DNA of 64,000 nt from Plantago major (Eukaryota > Streptophyta > Magnoliopsida > Lamiales > Plantaginaceae). Where the stretch lies: positions 26,292,765-26,356,764 of the forward strand of contig CM048840.1 of assembly GCA_026545765.1 (NCBI GenBank), read 5' to 3'. Position numbers and translations under genes: made by a program. This document shows positions 22,598 to 33,316 of the stretch, in pieces. The notes under the pieces were generated by a model, which saw nothing but the letters and a program-made list of their open reading frames with translations, was not told the origin of the DNA and did not search any database. Within the stretch, counting starts at the first letter, position 1; the number at the start of each line of letters is the position of its first letter.

Positions 22598-24254
22598 TGT
22601 TGGTCCAGATAACGGCAAAGTAAAAGACTGGGGGGGGGGGGGTGAATAGTCTTTTAAATCTTTTGTCGATAAACACAGTTTCTCAGATATCTGTGAAGAT
22701 ATCTGATACTTAATTTCAGAGAGCGGAAGACTTTTCTGTGATAAGTGCACGTGCTCAGCAAGATAAGTGTAAGTACTTTGCAAGATAAGTAAAGCAAGTA
22801 ATAAACTGCAGAAAGTAAATAACACAAGTCTTTTTATAGTGGTATCTAAAGGTGGCGTAATCCTTCAACCAATCCACTTCGGCCTTTCTCAGACCTAGAA
22901 TCCACTAAGACAGATAAATGATGTAACCTTACAAATATCTTCTCTAGATTCCTAAATACACTAGGTTCCCAACCAAGTGTTCTCTCTGAGTTATTCCCCA
23001 GCTTTCACAGCCAAGTACTTCCTGTACTCAGAAACCTTTTGAGCTATTCCTTAGTTTTCCAAACTAAGTACTTCCTGTGCTCAATAACCTTGGATTTATT
23101 CCTTAGTTTCCCAAACTAAGTACTTCCTGTACTCCACGCCGATTAAGGTGTTGGTTAAGGTAAATTGTCAGGTGAGCTTCTTTAATAACTTGTTCAGTTA
23201 TTCAGATAGCTCTATGAATCAAGTATACTTAATACACATTGCAATGTATGGTATCTTGTTCATTACTGACCCAAGTCTATGATAAGTGTTCAAGAGAATG
23301 AAACTCAGATATGAAATCTTAGTTCAACTCTTTCACAAGTAACAATGCTTGTTAAGGATCAGGACACTTAGAACTGTTATGCTACTTAGAATTAAGAGCT
23401 TTGGTCGCAACAAAAAACTTGAAGGTAAGTAGTAAGCTTGAGAGAATTTGTGTGAGTATTCAATATAAGTTCAGTGAACTAAGGTGTTTAGTGTGTGTTC
23501 TCAAGCAGTCTAAGTGTTGATATTTATAGATGAATTTGAGTGCCGTTTGAATAGTATCCGTTAGGCTTAAATCAAATTCAAACTATTGATATCTGAGTAT
23601 AGTACTGTAGCAGGTTTGTCTTCTTTTTCAGAATCTACCATTTTCGTTCAGACATTTCTGTCCGCGCATTTAATGCACTGTACTATGCTTTGTCCTGTAG
23701 TGCCAACGGAACTATGCATTGTATCGGAGATCTTATTCTATCAGAGTTCTCTGAAGCTTTGCATGTTCTTTTCTAGAGATTATCACAACTCCAGATACCA
23801 CTTGTTGAAACAACTTTGTTATAATATATTTCTTTTCACAAACATAGTTTATGTCCAAGGTATCTGAGTGTAGATATCTGTGGGCACTTTCCTCGTTTAA
23901 GAAACCTTTTAATTCTCATATATCTCTTGTAACACTGTTTATTTAAAAACGCTTGTGTCTTCAAGATATCTGGTCATAGGTATCTGAAAAACCTTTGTCT
24001 TCAGCAATCTTGTGCAATCTTCAAGTCTTCAAAAATTGTTGAACTTTTCCTGCTGGATGTCTTCTTCTTGGTCTTCTTCAGAAAATAAAAATTACATTTC
24101 GATACCTAACATCCTGTACAAGATTTGCTAGACTATCCTACTTAGTGAGTTTCCTCTTTTACAGTGTTCAAGTGAACCAAGAGTACTAATAACCTTTCTG
24201 AGCTAAGATAAGTCATTAGGTTGCTGATCAAAATCTAAACAGATATTCCTAACA
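22598..24254 (-). repeat. 5' LTR of SIRE element
   Basis: 1,657 bp, begins TGTTAGGAATATCTG at 24254 on the minus strand and ends CCAACA at 22598. It is nearly identical to 9969-11615; small differences include an extra GATATCTG near 22690 and a shorter G run (22630-22642). Promoter elements are expected here but I could not place them with confidence. Confidence 0.92.
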
Positions 24255-24259
24255 TATTC

Positions 24260-24660
24260 TTATGTGCTACGAACATAGTAAAATATACACATTCTTGATG
24301 AAAAAGTGTTGTTTGTAGAAAATATGTTGGGAATTTACAAGAGTAGGATTTGTGGCAAGATTGGAGTGAGAACTAGTAGAGATCTAGGTAAGGGTCCTTT
24401 CTAAACTACAACAAGTTTGGAGAATGTTTTGGTATTGCTCAGGTGGTTGGCTTGCTTTGTAGATACTTGGGGAGTTTTCATTATGCTTACAAAGGTGGTA
24501 TAGAGGAGTCATAGTTGCATAGATAGATGCAGTTATTTGTGCAGTTTCTAATTCAAGTTTTTTTTTTTTTTAAACTCTACTTTTGCAATGCTCTTTCCCT
24601 TTAAAAGAGATGCAAATCAATAGTGAAGGAACTACCGTTTTGTGGGCACTTGAGCTTTGA
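24260..24660. other. host spacer, nothing recognised
   Basis: A/T-rich sequence with a T run near 24560. No ORF, repeat or regulatory site that I can support. Confidence 0.4.
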
Positions 24661-24663
24661 AGA

Positions 24664-25290
24664 TGTTGGTCCCAGTAACAAGGTTTAAAGTCTACAACGG
24701 GTTAATAGACTTCAAAAACATTCGATGTAATTTTTCAACTTTTACTGACACAAGTCTTTGACAGGCCATGCTTACAGTAAAGATTCAGAGTAGCGGAAGT
24801 CTTTCTCTGTGCCATGATCAATATGTATGATCAATGTATAGATGTTAAAGAAATTTAAACATATAGTATGTTGAAAGTAAACTGCAGTAAAGTAAATGTA
24901 CTCAAGGATTATGTTAGTATCTAAAAGTGGCGAAACCTTCAACTAATCCACGTCGTTCCTTTTGAAGACTTAAATCGACTAAGAAGGAATTTGAGATCCG
25001 TAGCAAAAGATAATCCTTTGCTAAATCCCATTTCTACTCAAAGCTTCCAACTTTATAGATTGTGTTGATTCATTGACTTCCCAAGTTAAGTAATTCTGGC
25101 ACCTCAAAGGGGTCTTCCACAATCTTGCAGACTAGCTAGGTAGTTCCACCCTTACTCCCAAGGGGTTTTCCTGAATCTACCAAATTAAGAAGCTCCATCC
25201 TTCTTCAATTTTGGGTGTAATGTGTATGAACCAACTCTAATCAAGAAGTCAATCAAGGGCTAAATTGGGAGCTAACTCTCTCCATATTCC
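24664..25290 (-). repeat. diverged truncated LTR of a SIRE-related element
   Basis: Starts TGTTGGTCCCAG, matching the SIRE LTR end (TGTTGGTCCAGATAACGG). The same blocks follow in the same order: a crossing from AGAG...GGAAG to TTTCTCTGTG, then TAGTATCTAAAAGTGGCG, then CTTCAACTAATCCAC, then ACTAAG. Similarity fades around 25280. No primer site, partner LTR or internal region is adjacent, so this is an old solo or truncated LTR of a different SIRE subfamily. Confidence 0.6.
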
Positions 25291-25299
25291 CCCATGATG

Positions 25300-25790
25300 T
25301 GCAAAACAAAGACGAGCTTGAAAAGTGAAAACAATACGGATGTCCAAACCCCACAGCAAGTAAGGTAATGCAGATGAATACCGATCGGAAATTTTTCATG
25401 TGTTTGTTATTTTAGTTTGGCAATATATTATGTTTCTCATGGACCTAGCTATATAAATTCAGAACTCCATATTTCGCGGGGTTGATATTGTTGCGAATTT
25501 ATGTATGAAATCTGAGAACAAACTTTATAATTTACACAAAATATTTGAATGTTAATAATACTTGCAATAAAGGTATAATGATATATCATTGACTAACGTG
25601 TATGGACTATATCTTTCACGGGAAATGGTATTAGCGCAGTTGTTGAGAAATACTAATTCTATAAAATCGTCAGCGTGCAACATGATCAGTTTTTGAAGAA
25701 ATCTTTAATTAACTGATTACCATGCATAAGTTACTAACTAGTTTACGCAGTGAGACTTTTCCAACTTAATTTAAATTAAACTGCTATAGT
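25300..25790. other. upstream region of the germin-like gene
   Basis: A/T-rich promoter-side sequence with no ORF. It includes the blocks that recur as relics at 2700-2870 and 9410-9500. Confidence 0.4.
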
Positions 25791-25828
25791 TTAAAGATTA
25801 GGAGATGACTCATTCTCAGAAATTTATC

Positions 25829-25836
25829 TATAAATA
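25829..25836 (+). promoter_or_regulatory. TATA box of the germin-like gene
   Basis: TATAAATA lies 73 bp before the ATG at 25902 in a context (CTATAAATACTAACC) typical of plant core promoters. Just upstream is the block AAGATTAGGAGATGACTC, repeated at 2844. Confidence 0.7.
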
Positions 25837-25901
25837 CTAACCATTTCCATGCTAAATTCATCACCTCAGAACCAAACAAAACACTTTAATTACACCTCAA
25901 A

Positions 25902-26680
25902 ATGAAGAATATTGCTCTTTTCTTCTCCGCAGCCATTATCTTATCATCTTTAGCATTGTTCGCACAGGCATCTGAAAGACTTCTGTGTAGCTGTTAACGA
26001 TTCAAAAGCGTCTGGTAATTACCTATAAATTCAAACAGAACACATGCTATATATTTTTAATTTGTTATATATGATAAGAAAGTGAAATTTTTAGTAGCCT
26101 TTACACTACATGTTGTGCAAATGCAGTTTTTGTGAATGGGAAGATTTGCAAGAACCTGACAATGGTTGTTGCCGATGAATTCTTTTTCTCAGGTCTAAAT
26201 AAGCCCGGGAATACATCAAATGCACAGGGTTCAAGAGTTACTACAGTGAATGTCAACCAGATACCAGGCCTAAACACTCTCGGTATCTCTGTAGTCCGTA
26301 TAGACTATGCACCATACGGTCAAAACCCTCCACAAACACATCCAAGAGCGACTGAAATTCTTGGTGTAATAGAAGGAACGCTCTATGTCGGTTTTGTCAC
26401 CTCAAACCCTGCAAACCCCGCTGATCAGAACAAGCTATTCACCAAGTACTTGTATCCAGGAAATGTTTTTGTCTTCCCAGAAGGTCTAATTCATTTCCAG
26501 TTAAATGTGGGAAAGACCAATGCTGTAGCCTTTGCTGCACTGAGCAGCCAGAATCCAGGTGTCATAACAATTGCAAATGCTGTTTTCGGATCAGATCCAC
26601 CAATCAATCCAGCTGTTCTAACCAGGGCATTCCAAGTCGATATGAAGATCGTTGACTATCTTCAGGGAGAGTTTTCGTAG
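25902..26680 (+). pseudogene. germin-like protein (cupin), probably non-functional
   Basis: Germin-like proteins are secreted, manganese-binding single-cupin glycoproteins of the cell wall, some with oxalate oxidase or superoxide dismutase activity. Exon 1 (25902-26014) encodes a signal peptide, MKNIALFFSAAIILSSLALF..., and ends at a GT donor. A 112-bp intron ends ATGCAG, and exon 2 (26127-26680) encodes [10 protein letters not shown] to the stop. Splicing restores Val at the junction. However the exon total (667 nt) is not a multiple of three. The codons DFCVAVNDSKAS are out of frame with the signal peptide, which fits loss of about 14 bp where relatives have a DPxPLQ segment. Cupin box 1 reads [12 protein letters not shown], so the first of the two usual metal-binding histidines is Gln; the other His, the Glu and the box-2 His ([10 protein letters not shown]) remain. 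Both disulfide Cys are present. Length otherwise matches the roughly 220-residue family. Confidence 0.85.
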
Positions 26681-26760
26681 AACCTTGGTTAAGAAGAATT
26701 ATCAGAGCTGATAATAACATGTTTTTGCTGAAGATTGATTATCGCTTTCTAAATTTATTC

Positions 26761-26877
26761 TAATAAACAGAGCATGTACCTGTTTTTTCGCTCTCTGTCG
26801 TTGTATTTGCTACATTTACTTATTTATCTTCTTTTTCAATCATCACTTTATGAACACTAATAAACCGAGCATGTACT
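26761..26877 (+). terminator. 3' UTR with duplicated polyadenylation-like block
   Basis: TAATAAACAGAGCATGTAC at 26761 and TAATAAACCGAGCATGTAC near 26859 are near-identical words about 98 bp apart, each with an AATAAA-like core, 80 and 180 bp after the germin-like stop codon. They could be alternative poly(A) signals produced by a local duplication. Confidence 0.5.
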
Positions 26878-26879
26878 AT

Positions 26880-27700
26880 TTATGTTCTTTTCTATTGGTT
26901 ATAATTGTATGAGAAAGACAGATTCACAACCTAGGCATGTTTTCTTAATATGCAGTTGAATTTGGAAGAAAAACAGGATCAAAATATAACGATTGAAATC
27001 GAATGAACTATTGTAGTATGTAATTTGATAGAAAATTGAATGAAAATGTCAATTTAATTGAATCAAAGTGAACCTTGCATTTATAATACAAGTTGAGCAG
27101 CAGTGTAAACGCTATGAACACTATTATACAGGAAATGTATTGCGTTGAATGATTGGCGTACAACAAGAATCCCTTGATCTGTTTGAGCTTTTTGTGTGGT
27201 ACAATCGCTGCACCACTTGGTACAACTAAAATCCCTAATTCGTGCGAACTGAGTGGACGTTCCTGGGCGATTGTAGCTTCTATATATCTTCTGATAAATA
27301 ATCTTCTCTAATTCAAATATAAGAATTATGGAGCATCTCATCATAAAATGGCTACTAACAAACTATTTGGGGGTACAAGTCATGATGCATCATGTACAAA
27401 TTCAGGTTTTATATCAAGAAATATAGGCCAATTGCATTCTCAATCGCAAACCCGCACGTCTTGCTAGTCTGAAAATAGGACCTACTGAAAATATGCCAAC
27501 CTTGCTCAAATGCACATTGAAAAACTCGTAAAAAGCCATAGATTCAACAACTTCCGGAGTGACTTTTTGACAAATGTTCTTTGATATCTTCCCATTAGAC
27601 CATCATTATCAAATGCCGCAACTCCACATCCAACTTAAGCTCATCCTGAGAGAATGTTGCATCCAAGAAAACACAAATAGTTCCAGCCGGAACACTCGGA
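26880..27700. other. spacer, weak coding-like remnants on minus strand
   Basis: No intact gene. In the minus direction a few short stretches look like decayed protein code in shifting frames (for example PEVVESMAFYEFF near 27560), without a family I recognise. Confidence 0.25.
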
Positions 27701-27704
27701 GCAT

Positions 27705-27895
27705 AATGTGCCACCTCTCCAGCCAATCTGCCCTCTTCTGTTCCATCGTCTCCCTGCTTTGTGCCACCTGCTACTCCATCTAATCTGCCCTCTTCTATTC
27801 CAGCGTCTCATTGCTCTGCACAGCCTGCTGCTCCATCTCCATTCAAACTGCCCTCCTCTGTTCTTGCTTCTCCTTGCTCTGCACGGCTGCTGCTG
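27705..27895 (-). repeat. three degenerate copies of a roughly 60-bp repeat
   Basis: The plus strand reads AATCTGCCCTCTTCT... three times with variations (about 27725, 27782 and 27845). In one minus frame the units translate to a repeated pattern with RADWME and QSxETxE interrupted by stops. It looks like a decayed internal-repeat protein; identity unknown. Confidence 0.45.
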
Positions 27896-28504
27896 TTGGT
27901 CTTAAGGTGCAGGCAGCTGGTGCACGGCCATTGAGGTGCTTGCAAAATATCCAATCGAGAATAAATAAATCGCCTCACTTAATTCACCAACTCTAGTGTC
28001 AAGTTCGGCACTCCCCTTGATTCCGGTGATACCACAAGCCCCACAACAATGTCAACACAATTGGAATTGGTGATAAGTGGTGTGAAGATATCAAGGAACT
28101 GAAAGAGGGCGCAAGTGAATTTTTCAGAAAACAATTTTGAGCAACTGTTGACGGAAACACTATACTGCCGGCTGAACTAGCAGGCAAGAAACGAGTTTGC
28201 TGGAGTTCAAACTTGACGAAATTAAAAAAAAAAATAGTTTGGTACTGTGGAAGTGTGGAGTGGAGACGGGGAAAAGTCATAAATGGTCCTGAAGTTTGGG
28301 GGTTTTGCGTAGAGAATACAACGTTTGTTTCTCCCGCCAAATGTAGTCACCAGGTCAAACATAAAGTTGACTGCCAACTCACATTTTGATGTTATTACAT
28401 TGAATAAGAAAATGAAAAAATAAAATACAAATTCGATAATAAAAAAGGAAAATTAAAATTAAAATTTAAAATTGAAATTAAATGAAAAATAAATTAAACT
28501 AAAA

Positions 28505-28624
28505 CTAAAGTGACTTCGCCTTCTTCTTCATCATTTCGGCTTCTTTCTCTTCCTTCTCATCACGTGACTGAAAAGGTGGTCGAGTAACCTCCGGCGGCGG
28601 CGGCGGTTTCCTGATCGGATAAGA
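28505..28624 (-). other. possible terminal exon of a host gene
   Basis: On the minus strand a pyrimidine-rich tract ending TTTATCCTAG is followed by 39 open codons, SYPIRKPPPPPEVTRPPFQS and then a charged Glu/Lys-rich tail ending KKKAKSL and a TAG. The acceptor-like context plus a proline run and charged end resemble a last exon. The upstream sequence is filled by transposons, so no further exon could be linked. Chance or TE origin is possible. Confidence 0.25.
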
Positions 28625-29439
28625 CTAGGATAAAAAAAGAACATTAAGAGAGTGGCAATCTCACAATTTACATCTCACCCCAAGGGTAAAACTTTACCCC
28701 CATCACTTTTCTTTAACACTACTATTTTTTTTAGATACTCCAGAATAAGACATCGCCAGTGTAGGTACTCTAGAATTGTAGTGTCCAATTCAGTTACTAA
28801 ACATCAACCCTCCTTTCAAATTATGTACTCCGCCCAATTTTCAGGTGAAGTTGACCAATTTAATCCGATTTTTACCCAAAAAAAAAAGAAAAAACATAAT
28901 TTTTTACGCGTGCCACCTGCTTATTAATTCGGGGATTTGTCTTTTGAAAATAATGCAAATTCGATTTTGAAAATTGAAAATTAAATAAAAATTATAAAAA
29001 ATAATATAAAGAATTAATAAATATTATAAAAATAATTAAAATAATATTTATTATAAAAAATTGTCAAAAATTATAAAAAAAATATAAACATTACAAATAT
29101 GTATTAAAATAAAAAATATAAACAAATAATAAAAAAATGTTCAAAAATATGAAAATTATAAACATAATAAAAATTCGATAAATTTTCAAAACATTATCAA
29201 AATTTAATAAAAATAAATAAAAATTAAAAATTTATATAAAATTATAATAAATTATTCAAAATTATTTTTAAATTTTAAAATAATTACAAGAGTGGAAAAT
29301 TTTAAAAATGCGCTTCAGATACATAAACATACAAAGTACATTGATATAATGTTGACACAAAATAGCGAAGATCAAGGAGATTGGCTCCCGTCTCCGAGCA
29401 TCATAGATTTCTGTCGCTATACTAGTAGAAACAAGAATA

Positions 29440-30272
29440 AAACAAGAAAACAGCCAAAAGATGAGAGGAAGATTAGGTGGTTATTGGGACTATCTTGATA
29501 ATTATGCATATCATGCTAATGGAAGAATATGGATTATTTGGGACCCAGCCAGAGTTGCTATACAGTTTGTTGAGGGTGGTGCACAATTTCTACATTGCAA
29601 ACTATTTGATAAGAATGGTGATTTCATTACTTGGCTCACAGCTATTATGCCTTTAATCAGCTTATTGATCGACGGAGGTTGTGGCAGCGCTTAGAAGGAT
29701 TACAACCATTATCGTCGGAAAGATGGATGCTAATGGGAGACTTTAATAATGTCCTTACTTCCCAGGATCGAATTGGAGGGTTTATTATTCACCCTAATGA
29801 ATATGAGGACCTTACTAGTATGATGGAACGAGCTGAGCTACACGAGGTTGATAGTATTGGAGACCACTTCACATGGCATAACAAACACACTTCGGATCCA
29901 ATATACTCCAGGATTGATCGAGTGATAGGTAACATGGCTTGGTTCCACTCTTTTAGTCATTTACAAGTTGAGATACTCGATTCTAGTGTATCGGACCATG
30001 CTATGCTGCGTTTGAAATTATTGGAGCCGCAGCCTATACCGAAAAGAATATTCAAATTCATCAATAGTGTCGTGGAACAACCTGATTTCTTGGAGATCAG
30101 ACGTGCCCGCGTAACCGATGTGAGCAGAATGGGTGTATTCTGGCATAAATTGTGCAAGGTACGCTCTGCCATACAGCCCATACAACAGAGAGTTTCTGGG
30201 ACCCGAATCTCGCTCCAATGGACTTGGATGTGCTCAAAATGGCGCATGAGAACTTACTCTTGGATAGAATGA
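29440..30272 (+). pseudogene. L1 endonuclease, C-terminal part (broken)
   Basis: Exonuclease-endonuclease-phosphatase fold of non-LTR elements, which nicks target DNA. Visible motifs are YHANGRIWIIWDP, RWMLMGDFNNVL, HFTWHN, SRIDRV and SSVSDHAML. The N-terminal catalytic motifs are missing by truncation. Frameshifts near 29650 and 30170-30270 separate this part from the reverse transcriptase frame. Confidence 0.8.
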
Positions 30273-32671
30273 ATCCCACCTTGATTGAGCATGTGAAGCA
30301 TTGTACCATGGAGGTACTACATTGGAATGACATGGAGGAGCGTCTCTTACAACAAAAATCAAAAGTGGATTGGATACGCCTAGGTGATGGTAACAACACC
30401 TATTTCCACGCTACTATCAAGGCGAAGAATAGAAATTTGGGAATAACTAGTCTCCAACGGCCGAATGGTGATATTGTTACAAGTCCGGCTGAAATTGAAG
30501 AGGAAGTTTTACACTTCTACAATACGTTGGTGGGTACTGCTGCGGATACTTTGGAGGGCATTCACATAACTGTAATGCGCAATGGGCCACAGATTAATCG
30601 AGTACAAGCCTTGGACCTGACCAAACAAGTTTCGAAGAAGGAGGTCTGGGAAGCGTTGCAGGGGATTGGTGATCTTAAAGCCCCGGGATTGGATGGATTT
30701 AACGCAAAATTCTTTAAAGCCATGTGGAGTATCATCGAGCATGATTTAATGCGGGCTGTCCAGGATTTCTTTGAGCATGGCCGATTGTATCCTGCAACCA
30801 ATTGCAGTCTTGTGACATTGATCCCCAAAGTTCCTGATGCGAAGATGGTAAAAGACTTCCGTCCCATATCGTGTTGCACAACACTTTACAAGATTATATC
30901 CAAGATTCTAACAAGTCGACTGAGCAAAGTATTACCTGGCCTTATCCATGAGAGTCAGGCGGCTTTCATCCCAGGTCAGCAGATTCACAATCATATTCTC
31001 CTTGCCTAAGAATTATTACGGGGATATAACAGGAAAGGTGGTGCACCGAAGTGTATGATGCAACTGGACCTACAGAAGGCATATGATACGGTTGAATGGG
31101 CTGCTTTGGAGAGCATCTTACATGAACTTGGATTCCCGGAGAAATTTATTAGCTGGATTATGACATGCACCACCACTGTGTCATATCGATATATGATAAA
31201 TGGGGCCGCATCTGAGTATTTGAGAGCCAAACGTGGATTGCGACAAGGATATCCCATCTCTCCGTTGTTGTTTGTACTAGTCATGGAGTATCTATACTGC
31301 ACTCTACAGGATTTGAAATGGATCCCAGACTTTAATTTCCACACTCGTTGCGAGAGATTGAGCATTATTAACCTGAGCTTTGCTGATGACCTCCTATTAT
31401 TTTCGCGGGGAGATGCCTTATCCGTCAAACTTGTAATGGATCGCTTTCATACCTTCTCAAAGGCTACTGGTTTACGTGTTAACCCAGCAAAGTGCAACAT
31501 ATATTATGGGGCAGTACCGAGTGATGTCCAAGAAGAGATTGCGCAGCTCACAGGCTTTACTAGGGGTCTTCTCCCCTTTCGATACCTGGGAGTACCATTG
31601 ACGAGTAAGAAACTCTCGATCTTACAATGCCAACCATTAATTGAGAAAAATGTTGCAAGAATTAGGCATTGGACAGCGAAGCTTCTTAGCTATGCTGGGC
31701 GTATACAGCTAATCAAGAGTGTGCTATTCTCGATTGCTAACTATTGGATGCAATGCCTTCCTCTTCCCAAAGATGTGATACGAAAGATAGAGGCCATTTG
31801 TAGATCCTTCTTATGGTCTAATAGCGAAACCATCACAAGGAAGGCACGGGTTGCATGGGAAAAAATTTGTATGCCGAGATCTGCAGGCGGACTACAAATC
31901 ATATCACTGGTTAAATGGAGCAAGACATGTATGCTGAAATTGCTTTGGAACCTTTGCGGCAAGGCGGATAGCTTATGGGTAAAGTGGATCCATATATACT
32001 ACATGACGCAAGAAAGGATATTAATTGATGAGCAACCACAATCTTGCTCATGGATCTTCAAAGAAATCCTCAAATGTCGATACCTCACCCATTCCAACTC
32101 GACATGGGATGCAGCCCTGCATTTGACAAAGTTTCGGATGAATGTGGTATATAGATCTTTACATGAAGATGGTGAACCGGTACCATGGAGAACGGTTCTA
32201 TACAGGAACAATGCGAGACCTAGAGCGCAAATGGTGCTTTGGTTGGCATGTCACAATAGACTGGCTACTAAGGATAGACTGTATCGATTTGGGCTCCTCC
32301 AGAATACAACATGCGGACTCTGCCACCAACCGGAAAGCCTCGATCATCTACTCTTCACCTGCGCATCTACAAAGTCGATTTGGCAGCATGTCCTTAACTG
32401 GATAGGGGTCCAGCATATGCCTTTGGAGTGGACAAGAGAACTTGCTTGGATATCAACAAGAACTAAAGCAAAGAATTGGCGCGCTAAACTACTCAAAATT
32501 GCGTTCACAGAAGCCGTATATGAATGTTGGATTTACAGGAACGAGAGTTGTTTTGGACGAGAAACTACAACTATGGACACTAACCGTATTGGACAGAAAA
32601 TCATAGATGTAATAGTGTATAGGGCTTGGCAGGTTCTCATTTGCGAACCCATGTTGGGAATTTATTGGTAA
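30152..32671 (+). pseudogene. L1 reverse transcriptase (one in-frame stop)
   Basis: A continuous frame from 30152 to 32671 is interrupted only by a TAA at 31007-31009, where a Gln codon would be expected. Motifs in order are SPAEIEEEVLHFYNTL, LKAPGLDGFNAKFFKA, VTLIPKVPDAKMVKDFRPIS, AAFIPGQQIHNHILLA, MQLDLQKAYDTVEW, RGLRQGYPISPLLF and the catalytic LSFADDLLLFSRG. The C-terminus has the zf-RVT motif CGLCHQPESLDHLLFTC. It ends about 100 bp before the poly(A) run. This is the best-preserved LINE gene in the window. Confidence 0.9.
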
Positions 32672-33316
32672 GATAGAGTTCGAACTTTATTGCTTTGGAT
32701 AGGCTGGATCGTTTGGGATCGCCTTTGATTTGTATCTGTTTTTTGGTAATGAAATTTTCGTTCAGTTCCAAAAAAAAAAAAAAAAAAAAATGTTGACACA
32801 ATCAGAACAATTTATTTCCCCCAATTGACATCTTCTAAGAACCCTAACATCCCATAAACATAATTTCAGGAATATTGATGCAGTTTAAAATTTTAATATT
32901 TTTGAACAATTTTTTTTATTTTTTTATATTTTTATTTGTTTTAATATATTTATGTAATGCTTATATTTTTTAATAATTATTAACAATTTTTTACAATAAA
33001 TATATTATTTTAATTATTTTTTTAGTATTTATTATTTTTAATGTTATTTTATAGAATTATTATTTTATTTTACAATTTTTAAAATCAAATTTACATTATT
33101 TTCAAAAGACAAATTCCAGAATTAATAACGAGGTGACACGTGTCACTAATTATATATTTTCTTTTTTTTTTTTGGTAAAAATCAGTTTAAATTAGTCAAC
33201 TTTGCATGAAAATTGACCGTAGTACATAAATTGAAAGGAGGGTTGATATTTAGTACCTAAATTGGGCACTACCATTCTAAAGTACCTAAGTTGGCGGTGT
33301 GTCATTCTGGAGTACC

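Larger units (their letters stand above)
9969..24254 (-). mobile_element. SIRE-type Ty1/copia retrotransposon, full length
   Basis: A 14.3-kb element bounded by the 5-bp target-site duplication TATTC (9964-9968 and 24255-24259). LTRs of about 1.65 kb begin TGTTAGGAATAT and end GGACCAACA on the minus strand. The initiator-Met primer site (TGGTATCAGAGC), a polypurine tract AAAATGGGGGAAA, Copia gene order and a large extra ORF between pol and the 3' LTR identify the SIRE (Sirevirus) lineage. Gag, pol and the extra ORF each carry stops or frameshifts, so the element is defective. The LTRs are nearly identical by eye, suggesting a recent insertion. Confidence 0.93.
29361..32790 (+). mobile_element. 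L1-type LINE, 5'-truncated
   Basis: Flanked by an 11-bp target-site duplication TGTTGACACAA (29350-29360 and 32791-32801) and ending in a poly(A) run of 20 (32771-32790). It retains only the C-terminal part of the endonuclease, the reverse transcriptase and the zinc-finger tail, so it was truncated at insertion. It sits inside the A/T-rich foldback element, consistent with L1 endonuclease preference for T/A targets. Confidence 0.92.
28734..33316. mobile_element. foldback / long-TIR DNA element split by an L1
   Basis: The left arm starts GATACTCCAGAATAAGACAT at 28734. The right arm ends as its inverted counterpart, ATGTCATTCTGGAGTACC-like, at 33316. Inverted correspondence continues inward for several hundred bases: CATCAACCCTCCTTTCAA (left, near 28803) pairs with TTGAAAGGAGGGTTGATA (right, near 33230), and both arms then become extremely A/T-rich. 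Removing the L1 leaves a roughly 1.15-kb near-palindrome without coding capacity. The superfamily cannot be assigned because the ends abut T/A runs that hide any target duplication. Confidence 0.7.

Noticed and set aside
26132-26680. Intact germin-like gene starting at 26132
   Set aside because: This Met lies in exon 2 just after a splice acceptor and would lack the signal peptide and first cysteine; the upstream exon is clearly homologous.
28930-29290. A/T-rich tract as replication origin or matrix attachment region
   Set aside because: It is one arm of an inverted-repeat element with its counterpart at 32880-33100, which explains the composition.
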